Below are positions 1 through 8,982 of a stretch of 64,000 nucleotides of DNA, one piece after another (position 1 is the stretch's first letter; each line of letters opens with the position of its first letter). Below the pieces are notes generated by a model. That model ran no database searches, was not told where the DNA came from, and worked only from the letters and a program-made list of their open reading frames with translations. This stretch comes from Flectonema sp. DT1601. Lineage: Eukaryota; Euglenozoa; Diplonemea; Diplonemida; Diplonemidae. The position numbers and the translations under genes were made by a program. The stretch lies in the NCBI GenBank assembly GCA_964019425.1, contig OZ025785.1:1573501-1637500 (forward strand), written 5' to 3'.

Positions 1-1
1 A

Positions 2-328
2 ACTTCAAGAACTGATACTAATGAACTTCCTCAACTGATCAACTCATCTAACTCAACAATACAATATCAGTGGGTAGTACCTTTAACACCATCAACTAAG
101 GCTTTACAGGATATTAGAATGCCGTCCTTCTTAAACCCTCGTGAGGTCAGCAACATCAACGTTTGGTGTAACACAGGAAGAGTACACACAGGACTTCATT
201 ACGACCTCCAAGATAATATATTAATTGGTGTTAAGGGGAAAAAACGAGTCTTACTGGCACCCCAAAGTGAAACTCCGTATCTGTACCACAAACCATTCTT
301 AAGGAGACATGTTAAAGCCTGGAAGTGA
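2..328 (+). CDS. JmjC/cupin_8-type oxygenase-like protein, 3' part
   Basis: The reading frame is open from the left edge of the window and ends at 328, so only the C-terminal part is present. The segment around 155-290 reads NVWCNTGRVHTGLHYDLQDN followed by a GKKRVLLAPQSE stretch. This matches the core of cupin_8/JmjC 2-oxoglutarate-Fe(II) oxygenases (JMJD5/HSPBAP1 type), where HxD supplies two iron ligands and the GKKR-LxxP segment follows. H and D are both present. The second iron-binding histidine usually lies some 60 or more residues later and is not reached before the stop, so this copy is unusually short at the C-terminus, or has a further exon that I could not place. The substrate (protein or RNA hydroxylation) is not predictable. 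A ferrochelatase gene follows 152 nt downstream on the same strand. Confidence 0.6.
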   Translation, partial: TSRTDTNELPQLINSSNSTIQYQWVVPLTPSTKALQDIRMPSFLNPREVSNINVWCNTGRVHTGLHYDLQDNILIGVKGKKRVLLAPQSETPYLYHKPFLRRHVKAWK

Positions 329-480
329 CACTTTAAATAACGCATCGAATATGTATTTACACACACATGTTGAACAGAAGGAAGATTCTTATTACACTTT
401 GTGATCAGTTATAATTGCATTGCGGGTTTTTTAAATTTTTATAAAAACTTTTCTTCTATCAGCAAAAATCAATACAACAA

Positions 481-1741
481 ATGGACTATTTGTACACCGA
501 TTGGACTGATGTCCTGATTAAAGGCTTCGCTATAGGTGGAGCAGGAGTACTACTAAACGAGTGTAGAAAAGGAATGAAGAAGCCTCTAGTAACAGACAAA
601 ATTGAATACAATGCGACAACAAAAAAGAACACAATCGGAGTTGTGTTGGTTAATTTAGGAACGCCAGAGAGCTGCAATGTCCCGGCAGTTCGAAGGTTTC
701 TGAGGGAATTCTTATCTGATGAGAGAGTCATTGATATGCCTCCCCTTTTGAGATATATTGTTGTTAATTGTTTCATCGCTCCATTCAGATCCCCGGAATC
801 GACTGAAACGTATAAAAGAGTTTGGGATCAGAGTAAATTATCAACAAACATGGGCAGCCCGCTATTATCAAATGGCGTAGAGCTTCTTCAAAAAGTTCAA
901 AAAGATCTTGGTGATAATTATTCAGTAAAGTTAGCAATGCGTTACCAATCTCCAAGTATAGAGAAAGCTTTAATGGAGCTTAAAGCTGAATGTGCAAAAC
1001 ACATAATCGTCATTCCGCTATTTCCACAGTACTCATCATCATGTACAGGAAGTATCCAAGCAAAGGTTTTTAACATCTTAAGCACTTGGGATCGAATCCC
1101 TCACTTGACTATTTCTTCATCATTCCTGGACCAGCCATCTTTTTCAAAGTGTTGGGCTGATAATGCTAGGCAGCTTGTTAAACAAGATTACGATCATTTC
1201 TTGTTTTCATATCACGGTATTCCTGTATCACAATTAGCTAAAGGTTCAAAAGAGTGCAGTCCTTGCACCACCTGCACAACAGAATTAACAGAACGAAACG
1301 CTACCTGTTACAGAGCTCAGTGTTATGAAACAACTCGCTTGATTGCTACGGAGTTAGGACTGAAAAAGGAATCGTACACTACGACATTTCAGTCTCGATT
1401 AGGACCAACTGAGTGGTTGCAGCCGTACACTGTTGATGTTGCAGAAGGTATGCCAGCAAAGGGTAATAAAAAATTGTTAGTATTCAGTCCTGCGTTTGTA
1501 GCCGACTGCTTAGAAACTATTGATGAAATAGGAGTAGAGCTGAAGCATTCTTTCAAAGAAAAAGGAGGAGAAGTTCTTGACTTGGTTCCCTCCCTAAACT
1601 ACTCTGATGATTTCGCTTCACTTCTTGGTGATATGGTTTGTGTTGATTATTTTTATTTTAATAGTTTTATTAGGGGAAAACCCAAACAACAAAAAATAAA
1701 ATAAAATAAAAAAACAGTCTCGTAAGATGAACGTCTTTTAG
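481..1741 (+). CDS. hemH: Ferrochelatase, bacterial-type with internal Cys cluster
   Basis: Catalyses the last step of heme synthesis, inserting Fe2+ into protoporphyrin IX. Exon 1 is 481-1635; a GT-AG intron at 1636-1717 restores frame into a short exon 1718-1741 ending SRKMNVF, giving 392 aa. Family motifs are clear: VVLVNLGTPES near residue 60, the NMGSPL segment, the metal-site histidine in FSYHGIP (His245) and the glutamate in ADCLETIDEIG. Between residues 259 and 281 there are five cysteines (259, 262, 265, 276, 281) in the insert that carries an internal [2Fe-2S] cluster in some bacterial enzymes. The C-terminal cluster extension of animal and fungal enzymes is absent. The first 55 residues are a non-conserved lead with a short hydrophobic stretch (GFAIGGAGVLL) that may act in targeting or membrane association. 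Confidence is high for the family and moderate for the last exon. Confidence 0.93.
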
Positions 1742-2266
1742 GTAACATTACTTACTTTTTTATTGTTACTTTCGCAATGTTTGTAGTTCTCTCATTGCTG
1801 TTCTGTCCTCCTTTGAAAAATGCTGCGAAAAACTGTTTTTTTTTTTTTTTTTTTTTAAGTAGCAAAAGCAACTATCCCAATTCAAAAATTGAAACTTTAC
1901 TTTAATAACTGAAACTTTATTAAAAAGTCTTCGCACTGATTTCAAGTAGTCGTCATGTTCCCTTGTTGAACCTATGGCAATTTGCTTTCTTTTTTTTTTC
2001 TTCTCTTTTCTTTGACACCTCCCAACATAAAAAAGTTGAGCAAATATAAAAAAGATTCTTTCACGATTGACGGAAAGTAGGATGATGGCAAAGACTGTTG
2101 TTAACACTTAATGGTTGATTTTCGGTAACGGTGTTTTGTGCATTTCGTTCACTTCTTTTTTGTCGTCATGAGAATTTCATAAGTTTTACGAATGTTTATG
2201 TTTAATTCGGAGTTCTTCTTATTTATTTAATGATTTTTTTTCAGCATCAAAACAAAAGAAAACAAA
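1742..2266 (+). other. Intergenic, 3'UTR and 5'UTR of RPS23
   Basis: No coding region was found. There is a run of about 22 T at 1836-1857 and a second T-rich block at 1988-2015. The stretch ends in a T-run plus CAG (2234-2244), 22 nt before the RPS23 start codon, a candidate trans-splice or 5'UTR-intron acceptor. Confidence 0.6.
2234..2244 (+). promoter_or_regulatory. Candidate splice acceptor upstream of RPS23
   Basis: A run of eight T followed by CAG, 22 nt before the ATG. The gene itself needs no cis intron, so the acceptor would serve spliced-leader addition or a 5'UTR intron. Confidence 0.5.
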
Positions 2267-2698
2267 ATGGGAAAGCCACGTGGTATCAACACTGCTAGAA
2301 AGCTGAAGACCAGAAGAAGAACTCAGAAGTGGGCTGACAAGGATTGGAAGAAGGCTCACTTGAGTGTTTCGATTAAAGCGAATGTGTTTGGAGGATCTTC
2401 CCACGTTAAGGGAATTGTGTTGGAGAAGATTGGTGTTGAGGCTAAGCAGCCTAACTCTGCTATCAGAAAGTGCGTTCGAGTTCAATTGATCAAGAACGGA
2501 AAGAAGATTCTGGCTTTCGTACCAAACGACGGTTGTCTTCACTTCGTTGAAGAGAACGACGAAGTTCTCGTTGCTGGTCTCGGACGTTCCGGTCACGCCG
2601 TCGGAGATATTCCGGGAGTTCGTTTCAAGATCAGCAAGGTCTCCGGTGTTGGTCTATTTGCCTTGTACCGTGAGAAGAAGGAGAAGCCACGTTCCTAG
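2267..2698 (+). CDS. RPS23: 40S ribosomal protein S23 (uS12)
   Basis: Component of the small ribosomal subunit decoding centre. The single exon encodes 143 aa, exactly the usual eukaryotic length, starting [13 protein letters not shown] and ending KKEKPRS. The hallmark loop [10 protein letters not shown], with the proline that is hydroxylated in other eukaryotes, lies at about residue 60, followed by [17 protein letters not shown] and [13 protein letters not shown]. Codon use is richer in G and C than in its neighbours, as expected for a highly expressed gene. The start is fixed by the conserved N-terminus. It confirms that the window is eukaryotic nuclear DNA. Confidence 0.98.
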   Translation: MGKPRGINTARKLKTRRRTQKWADKDWKKAHLSVSIKANVFGGSSHVKGIVLEKIGVEAKQPNSAIRKCVRVQLIKNGKKILAFVPNDGCLHFVEENDEVLVAGLGRSGHAVGDIPGVRFKISKVSGVGLFALYREKKEKPRS

Positions 2699-3311
2699 AC
2701 AACAAACCTTAAGAAACCTTCCCGTGACCGCCTCTCCCGACATCAAAGAAATCAAAAAGCAGCTTTCTGGTGGCCACTGAAAGGCGTTACTCAACCAGTT
2801 AGTTAAGAACATCTACGGCAGATATAATTAATTAGTAATTAAACAATGGGAGTAGTCTAAAATAATACATCATCTTCTTGTAAGTTTATAACAAAACACG
2901 GTACTGGATGCTTGCGACACTTCTGTTTGACTGCCATCCGTTCCTTTACTTGGTGTCCTATCCCACCTCTCCGAGTGTGTGGTCTGTTTATCAAATTAAC
3001 GGAAAAGACGAACTTTAAAAAAAAAAGATTATAAGAAAACAAATAACAAAAAAAAAAAAAAAGGAGGGGGTGGGTGAAAGGGGGGGAAAGAATACCGTCC
3101 TTTGATCTGTTCGTTGGTCGGAGACAAGCTCAAAACTTATTTTACTTACTCTGCATAACTTTTAATTTTATCTCTCAGGATGAGTAAGCTGTAGTAGTGT
3201 AATAGTTTGTTGTTGGGCCTCTCTCTCAACCTCTGTAGTCGAATCGGGTTAGTAACGTTTCTTCCTCATCGATATTATAAACAGACGAGTCAAAATTAAA
3301 GAAAACACAAT
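2699..3311 (+). other. Intergenic with A-run and G-rich block
   Basis: 3'UTR of RPS23 and spacer. At about 3048-3088 an A-run leads straight into a G-rich block (GGAGGGGGTGGG, then GGGGGGG), a purine-only stretch of about 40 nt that could form triplex or G-quadruplex structure. No gene was recognised. A CAG at 3281-3283 lies 28 nt before the next ATG. Confidence 0.5.
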
Positions 3312-3662
3312 ATGGAAAACTGGCCTGACATCCGAGAACTCGTAAAACACTGGGGCGAGGACGAAAACAGGTCACCGAAATTTACTTCACTCACATTGTC
3401 GGGAATGAAGGTGCCAATAGAAGGCGGAGTTTGGACAGTAGCAACAGCGATGTTTATGAAAAGACAGAATCTGTTAGTGTTGGAAGTAGAACCAGTTAAT
3501 GGTCAACCAGGAAGTGGTGATAAAATAACAATAATTAAACCATCTTCTGTAACAAAAACTGACTCCACAACTTGGGTCATTCCCGAAGCCGAAGGCCTAC
3601 AATGGGGTGACCGAAATATCACCATGGAGAAGGGACAAGAAGCTGTCATCTTCAGTAGGTAG
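3312..3662 (+). CDS. Small conserved-looking protein, unknown function
   Basis: 116-aa open frame starting MENWPDIRELVKHWGED, in an A-rich context typical of start codons here. I do not recognise the family. Composition is that of a soluble globular protein with alternating beta-strand-like segments (GVWTVATAMFMKRQNLLVLEVEP, split by loops) and no signal peptide or membrane segment. The end is uncertain: a consensus-like donor GTAGGT sits across the stop codon at about 3656, so a further exon is possible, but no acceptor clearly gives a longer frame. It lies on the same strand between RPS23 and the PLC-like gene, 191 nt before the latter. Confidence 0.55.
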   Translation: MENWPDIRELVKHWGEDENRSPKFTSLTLSGMKVPIEGGVWTVATAMFMKRQNLLVLEVEPVNGQPGSGDKITIIKPSSVTKTDSTTWVIPEAEGLQWGDRNITMEKGQEAVIFSR

Positions 3663-3824
3663 ACTCGTTTTAGCCTTTCCTCAGTTTAGTTTAAATTAAC
3701 CAGAAAGTCGTTTCTTATAATACTTGTTGAGAGCACTGTCTGTTTGTTATTCAGGCTGCGAGTCTGGAACACAATTATTGCGATAGAAGAACGCTATCCC
3801 TTTTTATGTTCAATAATTCTAATA

Positions 3825-3836
3825 TTATTTAATCAG
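3825..3836 (+). promoter_or_regulatory. Candidate splice acceptor upstream of PLC-like gene
   Basis: TATTATTTAATCAG ends 17 nt before the ATG at 3854, the same arrangement as at most genes in the window. Confidence 0.4.
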
Positions 3837-3853
3837 ACAACATAACAACCAAC

Positions 3854-6800
3854 ATGAGCAATAAGAAAGTTGTCGAAGAAGAAGAAGAAGATGGACCTCC
3901 TTCGGGATGGGACAAGTGCAGAGTAGCTCCATTTGATACGCCGTTTGATGATTTTGAGAGAAACGTATCTTCCATGATTAGCGGAATAGAAGTGACTCGT
4001 TACCGTGAAGGTAAGAAACCTTGTCAGTACTTTATGAGTATGGATGACGCGAAGACTAAGATTACTTTTATAAAATCTCAAAGAAAAGAAGAAACACCAC
4101 TACTTCGACACATCTGTTGGATAGTTGACATTAAAGGTATCTTGAAGGGTCATACGACTTCTGGATTTCAGGAGGTCTTGAAAGACATCGACCCCGACTC
4201 TAAAAACAGATGTTTTTCAATAAACTACGACATCCCTCGTAAGAGTGATGATGGAATGCTTGAAGTAATGTTTCCAGAAAAACAAGGAGAAACTACTTCA
4301 ACAGACTTCCGGATGTGGTATTGGACTTTACAATATTTAAAACTATCAGCTCGTCTACGAACTGAAATAAACCCATTCCCAATCGCTATTGATAAGATGT
4401 GGGTACTTGGTGATTCTACTGGAGATGGTTCTCTCAGTAGAAATGAAGTTTTCGACCTCCTTAAAAAGATCTTAAACATAGAAATGAAACCCAAAAAGAA
4501 AGACGAATTATTCAGCAAATGCGACCGTCGAGGTGAAGGATCACTATCCCGATCAGACTTAGAAAGACTTGTCTGGATGATAAAGAACCACGAGACCTGT
4601 CAGTTCTTATGGCAGAGATACGCTGATGGTGTTACTCGTATGAAAGACAAACAACTTGGAGCTTTTATGTTAAACGAACAAGAGATGTCAAAGTCAGTTG
4701 TTGACGTTGAGTATGCGAGAAATACAATAAAGACATTAACTGGAACTGTAGGTGGAATGGATGAGAAGATGTTTAATATTTATTTGACACAATCATCGTT
4801 GAATGACGGAATGGATCCAAGCGCTAAGACTACTTACCAACCGATGGACAGACCCTGGTCAGATTACCACGTTAAGTTCGCTTGTCATGTTCCCACCACT
4901 CCAGAAAGTGACAAGTCCGCATCCCCATCAGCTCTAATCGGAACTTTACTAAACTTAAATGTCAAAGCATTTCACTGTCGTCTTTTTGGTCCAACAAAGG
5001 GGAAAACCGACGACGGTTGCTGGGTCGGCGATCCCCAAGGCCGTCGTCAAGACTGTTGTCTTCTACGAGATTACTTGTCGGTGTTTAGAGACACGGCATT
5101 CCAAGCAGAGCAGTCAGAGTATCCAATTATTTTAATATTCGAAGTCTGCTGCAAAGAGAAGGATCAGGAAATCGCAACCCTCGCCATTCAAGAACAACTC
5201 GGATTCCGACTGAAAGATTCCAACCAATCACAAGTCATATTGTGTCCCTCACAGGCTAAGAAGTCTTACCTGGTAGCGGCTTATGCTACTTCATCATCAA
5301 AAGAACCCATTGAGCTCTGTGATGAATGGTCAGCTGTTACATATTTTGGTTGTCTTCCTTACAAAGCATCCGCTTCAACAACAGAAAAGAGAATGAAACG
5401 ATCAAACCCTTACATCGTTATTATGGATTGGGACCAGGTTGATGGTCAATGTGAAAGTGAAGGGAAATGGTCAGCCTTTAGAGCTCACACTTACAATTGG
5501 ATGGCAGCATACGTTCCAAAGAAAGAAGGTCATGAAGTGTATCAAATTAAGGAATTGGCTCTCGTAAATGGAAAGCGAACAGAAGTTGAATGTGTTTGGG
5601 ATGATGGAGTTAGAGTAGCAACAGCAATAGCAGCAGGTGTAAACTTAGCAGGTATTAATTATCATTTATCTGACATCGATGATAATAGTAGTCAGATTGC
5701 TGTAGCCTCAGGAAGATTCCTCCAAAATGGAAACTCTGGATGGGTTCGAAAGGCAAAAACAAAACGACACGTCCCAATCTTGAACCCAAAATCCGAATCT
5801 GTTGTGAAAGAAACTAAAAAGAAATCTGCAGTGCAGAAGAAAAAGAAAGAAAGCTGCCCTACCGAGTCCAGCTTACGATGTGGATCGTGGAAAGTTGTGA
5901 TTGATATTATTAGCGCTCATCAGTTACCAGCTGAGGGTGATTTTGATCAAACGAACTTCTTTACCGACTACGATATCACCGATCCCTGCGTCATGGTCAG
6001 AGTTGATGGACTTCGTAACACACAATTAAAACGAACTCGAGTAGTTCAAGACAACGGATTTAATCCTGTTTGGGGTGAAGAGATGATATTCGAAGTGGAG
6101 GATGCTGAAGAAGCGATTATCACATTTACTGTAGCAGAGTCTGACTTAGTTGATACAGTTAACCTCGCGATGATATCACTTCCAGTATCTTGTTTAAGAA
6201 GTGGTTATAGATGTATATTCTTAAATGATCCAACTGGTAACGCGGTATCAGAACTCCCATCTCTGTTCTTCCGAACCAGATTTCAACGACGCGGTGATAT
6301 CGTTCATCTCATCGAAACAGAGCAGCTGATCAGATCGCAACTAAAAGATGCTCTCTCTGATATGGACAGCGCATCTCAACTTCTTATCGATGAGCAGGCA
6401 AAGATCGTCCGCGTTCAAAAAGCAACCGCTCACGGGCAAACAGACAAAAAGAAAATCGACGCCGAACTCAAATCTTACAACGGCATGGAATTCAGTCTCG
6501 GGATCTTCTCATTCTTTGTTAACTTTGATAAATGGAAAACTGTATTCTGTATGGGTGAGGTGGAAGAAGAGGAGGAGGTTTTTGTTGAAAAGGAAGCGAT
6601 GCCTATCAACGTCAGCAAACCTCCAACAAGAGAAGAACGAGAGAAGAGGACTCAAGTCAGAGAACAGACTCAGTCACTCTCAGCAATGCGATTAGCGAAC
6701 TCGACTGCTGTTGGCTCTCGTAAAGGTGGTTCTGTTGCATCATCTCGTCGGCAGTCTGCTAATGAAAACGATCGGAGGCTGACAGCAGCGAGGCTCAGCA

Positions 6801-6988
6801 AGCATAGTCTTACAACTTCTCAAAAACGACCACTTTTCAGTGATCCCTCGACAACTACGAAAAACATAAATCCAATCGATTCTCGTTATCGTAGGATGTC
6901 TGATCAAAGACGTTCAATCGAACACAGCAAGTCTGGTGAGAGTTCTCTAATGTCCTCCATATCAATGTCTGTTACTCAGGATAACTAA
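3854..6988 (+). CDS. PI-PLC-like pseudoenzyme (PH, EF-hand, X/Y, C2)
   Basis: Single 1044-aa frame with the domain order of eukaryotic phosphoinositide-specific phospholipase C. A PH-like region (about 30-170) is followed by EF-hands: a canonical loop at residues 187-198 (DSTGDGSLSRNE) and a weaker one near CDRRGEGSLSRSD. The X-like barrel half is at about 305-450, the Y-like half at about 480-640, where GRFLQNGNSGWVRK matches the GRFxxNGxxGYVLKP signature, and a C2 domain at about 675-800. The residues needed for catalysis are gone. The HNTYL histidine position reads CHVPTT, the ELDCWDG position reads AFHCRLFG, and the HGHT histidine is replaced by a divergent insert. It should therefore not hydrolyse PIP2, and resembles PLC-related inactive proteins that bind phosphoinositides or scaffold. 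The C-terminal 200 residues are basic, serine-rich and disordered. Confidence 0.85.
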   Translation: MSNKKVVEEEEEDGPPSGWDKCRVAPFDTPFDDFERNVSSMISGIEVTRYREGKKPCQYFMSMDDAKTKITFIKSQRKEETPLLRHICWIVDIKGILKGHTTSGFQEVLKDIDPDSKNRCFSINYDIPRKSDDGMLEVMFPEKQGETTSTDFRMWYWTLQYLKLSARLRTEINPFPIAIDKMWVLGDSTGDGSLSRNEVFDLLKKILNIEMKPKKKDELFSKCDRRGEGSLSRSDLERLVWMIKNHETCQFLWQRYADGVTRMKDKQLGAFMLNEQEMSKSVVDVEYARNTIKTLTGTVGGMDEKMFNIYLTQSSLNDGMDPSAKTTYQPMDRPWSDYHVKFACHVPTTPESDKSASPSALIGTLLNLNVKAFHCRLFGPTKGKTDDGCWVGDPQGRRQDCCLLRDYLSVFRDTAFQAEQSEYPIILIFEVCCKEKDQEIATLAIQEQLGFRLKDSNQSQVILCPSQAKKSYLVAAYATSSSKEPIELCDEWSAVTYFGCLPYKASASTTEKRMKRSNPYIVIMDWDQVDGQCESEGKWSAFRAHTYNWMAAYVPKKEGHEVYQIKELALVNGKRTEVECVWDDGVRVATAIAAGVNLAGINYHLSDIDDNSSQIAVASGRFLQNGNSGWVRKAKTKRHVPILNPKSESVVKETKKKSAVQKKKKESCPTESSLRCGSWKVVIDIISAHQLPAEGDFDQTNFFTDYDITDPCVMVRVDGLRNTQLKRTRVVQDNGFNPVWGEEMIFEVEDAEEAIITFTVAESDLVDTVNLAMISLPVSCLRSGYRCIFLNDPTGNAVSELPSLFFRTRFQRRGDIVHLIETEQLIRSQLKDALSDMDSASQLLIDEQAKIVRVQKATAHGQTDKKKIDAELKSYNGMEFSLGIFSFFVNFDKWKTVFCMGEVEEEEEVFVEKEAMPINVSKPPTREEREKRTQVREQTQSLSAMRLANSTAVGSRKGGSVASSRRQSANENDRRLTAARLSKHSLTTSQKRPLFSDPSTTTKNINPIDSRYRRMSDQRRSIEHSKSGESSLMSSISMSVTQDN

Positions 6989-7203
6989 CTACTGGAAGTT
7001 GTGTATTATATTGCTCTTCTTTATTTTATTTACACATCTCAACTACTTTCTTGTCGTCATTTACACTCTTCGGATTTCTTGACTATTTGTGATTGTTGCA
7101 GTATTCTATTATTTAACTCCAGGTATTCTAATCTAATGATTGTGAAGTAATTATCTAACAGTTTGTGTTCTGTGAATTCTAAAAAAAAAAAAAAAAAAAT
7201 TAA

Positions 7204-7213
7204 CTTTTTTCAG
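7204..7213 (+). promoter_or_regulatory. Candidate splice acceptor upstream of SLOG-exonuclease gene
   Basis: CTTTTTTCAG ends 10 nt before the ATG at 7224, preceded by a long A-run at about 7182-7199. Confidence 0.5.
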
Positions 7214-7223
7214 ATTTACAACT

Positions 7224-8501
7224 ATGACCGCTCGTGGACTAACAATCTTGTCAGGTGCCTCCTGGGGCGCTGATATGGGAGCTTTGATTGCAGCGAAGAG
7301 TATGAATATTCCAACGTCAGGGATAAGTCATCGAGGAGCTCTAAAGGAATATAATATGACAGCAGCTGTGAATGAAAGCTACTCTTCGAGGGACAGGATG
7401 AATGTTGACGCCAGTGATGCTGTTGTTGCATTCAAGACAAATGATCCAAATACTGGAAGAGGAACTTCAATTACAGTTGAGTACGCTCGCAGTGGACGCA
7501 GTAACTTCATTCAGTTACAACCACCAAGTGAAGGATATTTCTCATACACAATGACAGGTACTAAACCTATTCTAATCCTTTGGGGTGAAGCTGGTGAAAG
7601 CCACTCACAAGCTCTCAGAAAGTTCATTGACATCAACAACCCCAAATCATTACTTGTGTGTGGATCTATTGAGAAGAATTCACCAGGTATTCAACACTAC
7701 GTAAAGAATGTTTTCATCAACGCTTTGGGTGGAGAGGCGTCTTTCGGAAAGTCACCATCGAAACCAACACCGAAAACAACTTTAACAAAAACTGTTGTTA
7801 AGAAGATTACAACTAATCTTCCTCATTCACATTATTTAGTTATGGATTTTGAGGCTTCTGGTCACAATCGTGATTCTACTAGTTGGGAGATTGTTGAATT
7901 CCCTTGTGTTGTTGTGGAAGCAGCAACAATGAAAGTCGTTGATGAATTCCATCGTTACGTAAGACCGACAACCGTAAAGAACCTCTCTGAGTTCTGTATT
8001 GACCAGTGTGGTATAACTCAAGAGATTGTTGATAAAGCTGATCCAATCTTTATAGTCCTCAACGACTTTCTCAAATGGGTTGACACAAAAGACTATAAAT
8101 CAGCTGTAGTACTCACATGTGGTAATTATGATTTGAGAACTGCTCTAAAAGCTGAAGTAGTAAACAAAGGATTGTCACCACTTCCAAAGTTCTTAAAGTG
8201 TTGGGTAAATATAAAAGAAGTATTCGCAAAACACTTTGCATGTAAGCAAGCAGGTATGGATGGAATGCTAAGGAAGCTCAACATTCCACTTGTCGGAAGA
8301 CATCATTCGGGGATTGATGATTCGAAGAACATCGCAAAGATACTCGTCCACTTAGTTAATAAGTCTGGTGTACCACCTCCAACTGTAACCGGAAGCTACG
8401 GGTTAGATCCTTCTGAACTAAAACATGCTGACGACGTTACAGAAAGTTTCGTGACATACGAATTGCCTCAAAAAAAAAGAAAAAACCGATTACAGAAATA
8501 G
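7224..8501 (+). CDS. SLOG (YpsA/MoCo-carrier-like) domain fused to ERI1-like DEDDh 3'-5' exonuclease
   Basis: Single 425-aa frame with two domains. Residues 5-170 match the putative molybdenum-cofactor-carrier/YpsA branch of the SLOG Rossmannoid superfamily. They have the glycine-rich ILSGASWGADMGAL start (family GGQTGAD), a MNVDASDAVVAF strand, GRGTSITVEYA (family GGTxxT), and LLVCGSIEKNSPGI (family LNVAGPRESxxPGI). Residues 200-390 are an ERI1-family exonuclease: MDFEASG with D208 and E210, CGNYDLR with D303, and HHSGIDDSKNIAKIL with H361 and D365/D366, so the DEDDh set looks complete. ERI1 enzymes trim structured RNA 3' ends (histone mRNA, 5.8S rRNA, small RNAs). The SLOG part would bind a nucleotide-like ligand, which suggests ligand control of the nuclease (inference). 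The tail is KKRKNR-rich, a possible nuclear signal. Confidence 0.85.
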   Translation: MTARGLTILSGASWGADMGALIAAKSMNIPTSGISHRGALKEYNMTAAVNESYSSRDRMNVDASDAVVAFKTNDPNTGRGTSITVEYARSGRSNFIQLQPPSEGYFSYTMTGTKPILILWGEAGESHSQALRKFIDINNPKSLLVCGSIEKNSPGIQHYVKNVFINALGGEASFGKSPSKPTPKTTLTKTVVKKITTNLPHSHYLVMDFEASGHNRDSTSWEIVEFPCVVVEAATMKVVDEFHRYVRPTTVKNLSEFCIDQCGITQEIVDKADPIFIVLNDFLKWVDTKDYKSAVVLTCGNYDLRTALKAEVVNKGLSPLPKFLKCWVNIKEVFAKHFACKQAGMDGMLRKLNIPLVGRHHSGIDDSKNIAKILVHLVNKSGVPPPTVTGSYGLDPSELKHADDVTESFVTYELPQKKRKNRLQK

Positions 8502-8982
8502 GTTTGATTAGCTACCGATACCGTGTTTCATAATTCATTGAAATATACGTGTGCAGGTTCTGAAGAACTCTAACACGTTATTCACCAACTGACGTGACAT
8601 TTCCCTTATGGAAGTCTTTGTTCAGCATGGTTACATTTTTATTTTTATTTTCAATAAATATTCCTCCGTACCGTTCAGCAGACAAGTACGCTGTCCGAGT
8701 CAGCTGTTGGAACGGTCTGACCAGCAGTCTGTTTAACAACTTCAGCACAACTAGCGACGCACAGTTTGCCCTTTCCAAATAGTTGTTCTTTCTGAGTAAA
8801 GAATAACAACAGTCGGTATCTAACCTTTCCGACCCCTGAATAGTTTGTTATTTCTTGTAGTTCAGAATACGTTAAAAACACTTAACAGGAATGTAACACA
8901 AATATATTAATTTGTTTATTGATATGCTCAGGTGGGATTACTTTACTTTTGTTTACTGTCGCAGTCCTTCACATGAAGAAAG
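8502..8982 (+). other. Intergenic, UTRs
   Basis: A 62-codon frame at 8594-8782 has a hydrophobic start but no recognisable family, and I treat it as 3'UTR. A CAG at 8962-8964 lies 18 nt before the next gene start. Confidence 0.4.

Noticed and set aside
2-1741. Possible fusion of the JmjC-like fragment to ferrochelatase through an intron at 311-462
   Set aside because: The frame would continue by chance, but the donor GTTAAAG and the 152-nt length do not match the other introns placed here, and ferrochelatase has its own start codon preceded by an acceptor-like CAG.
8594-8782. 62-codon frame with hydrophobic start between the exonuclease and channel genes
   Set aside because: No family, no acceptor-like site before it; most likely 3'UTR.
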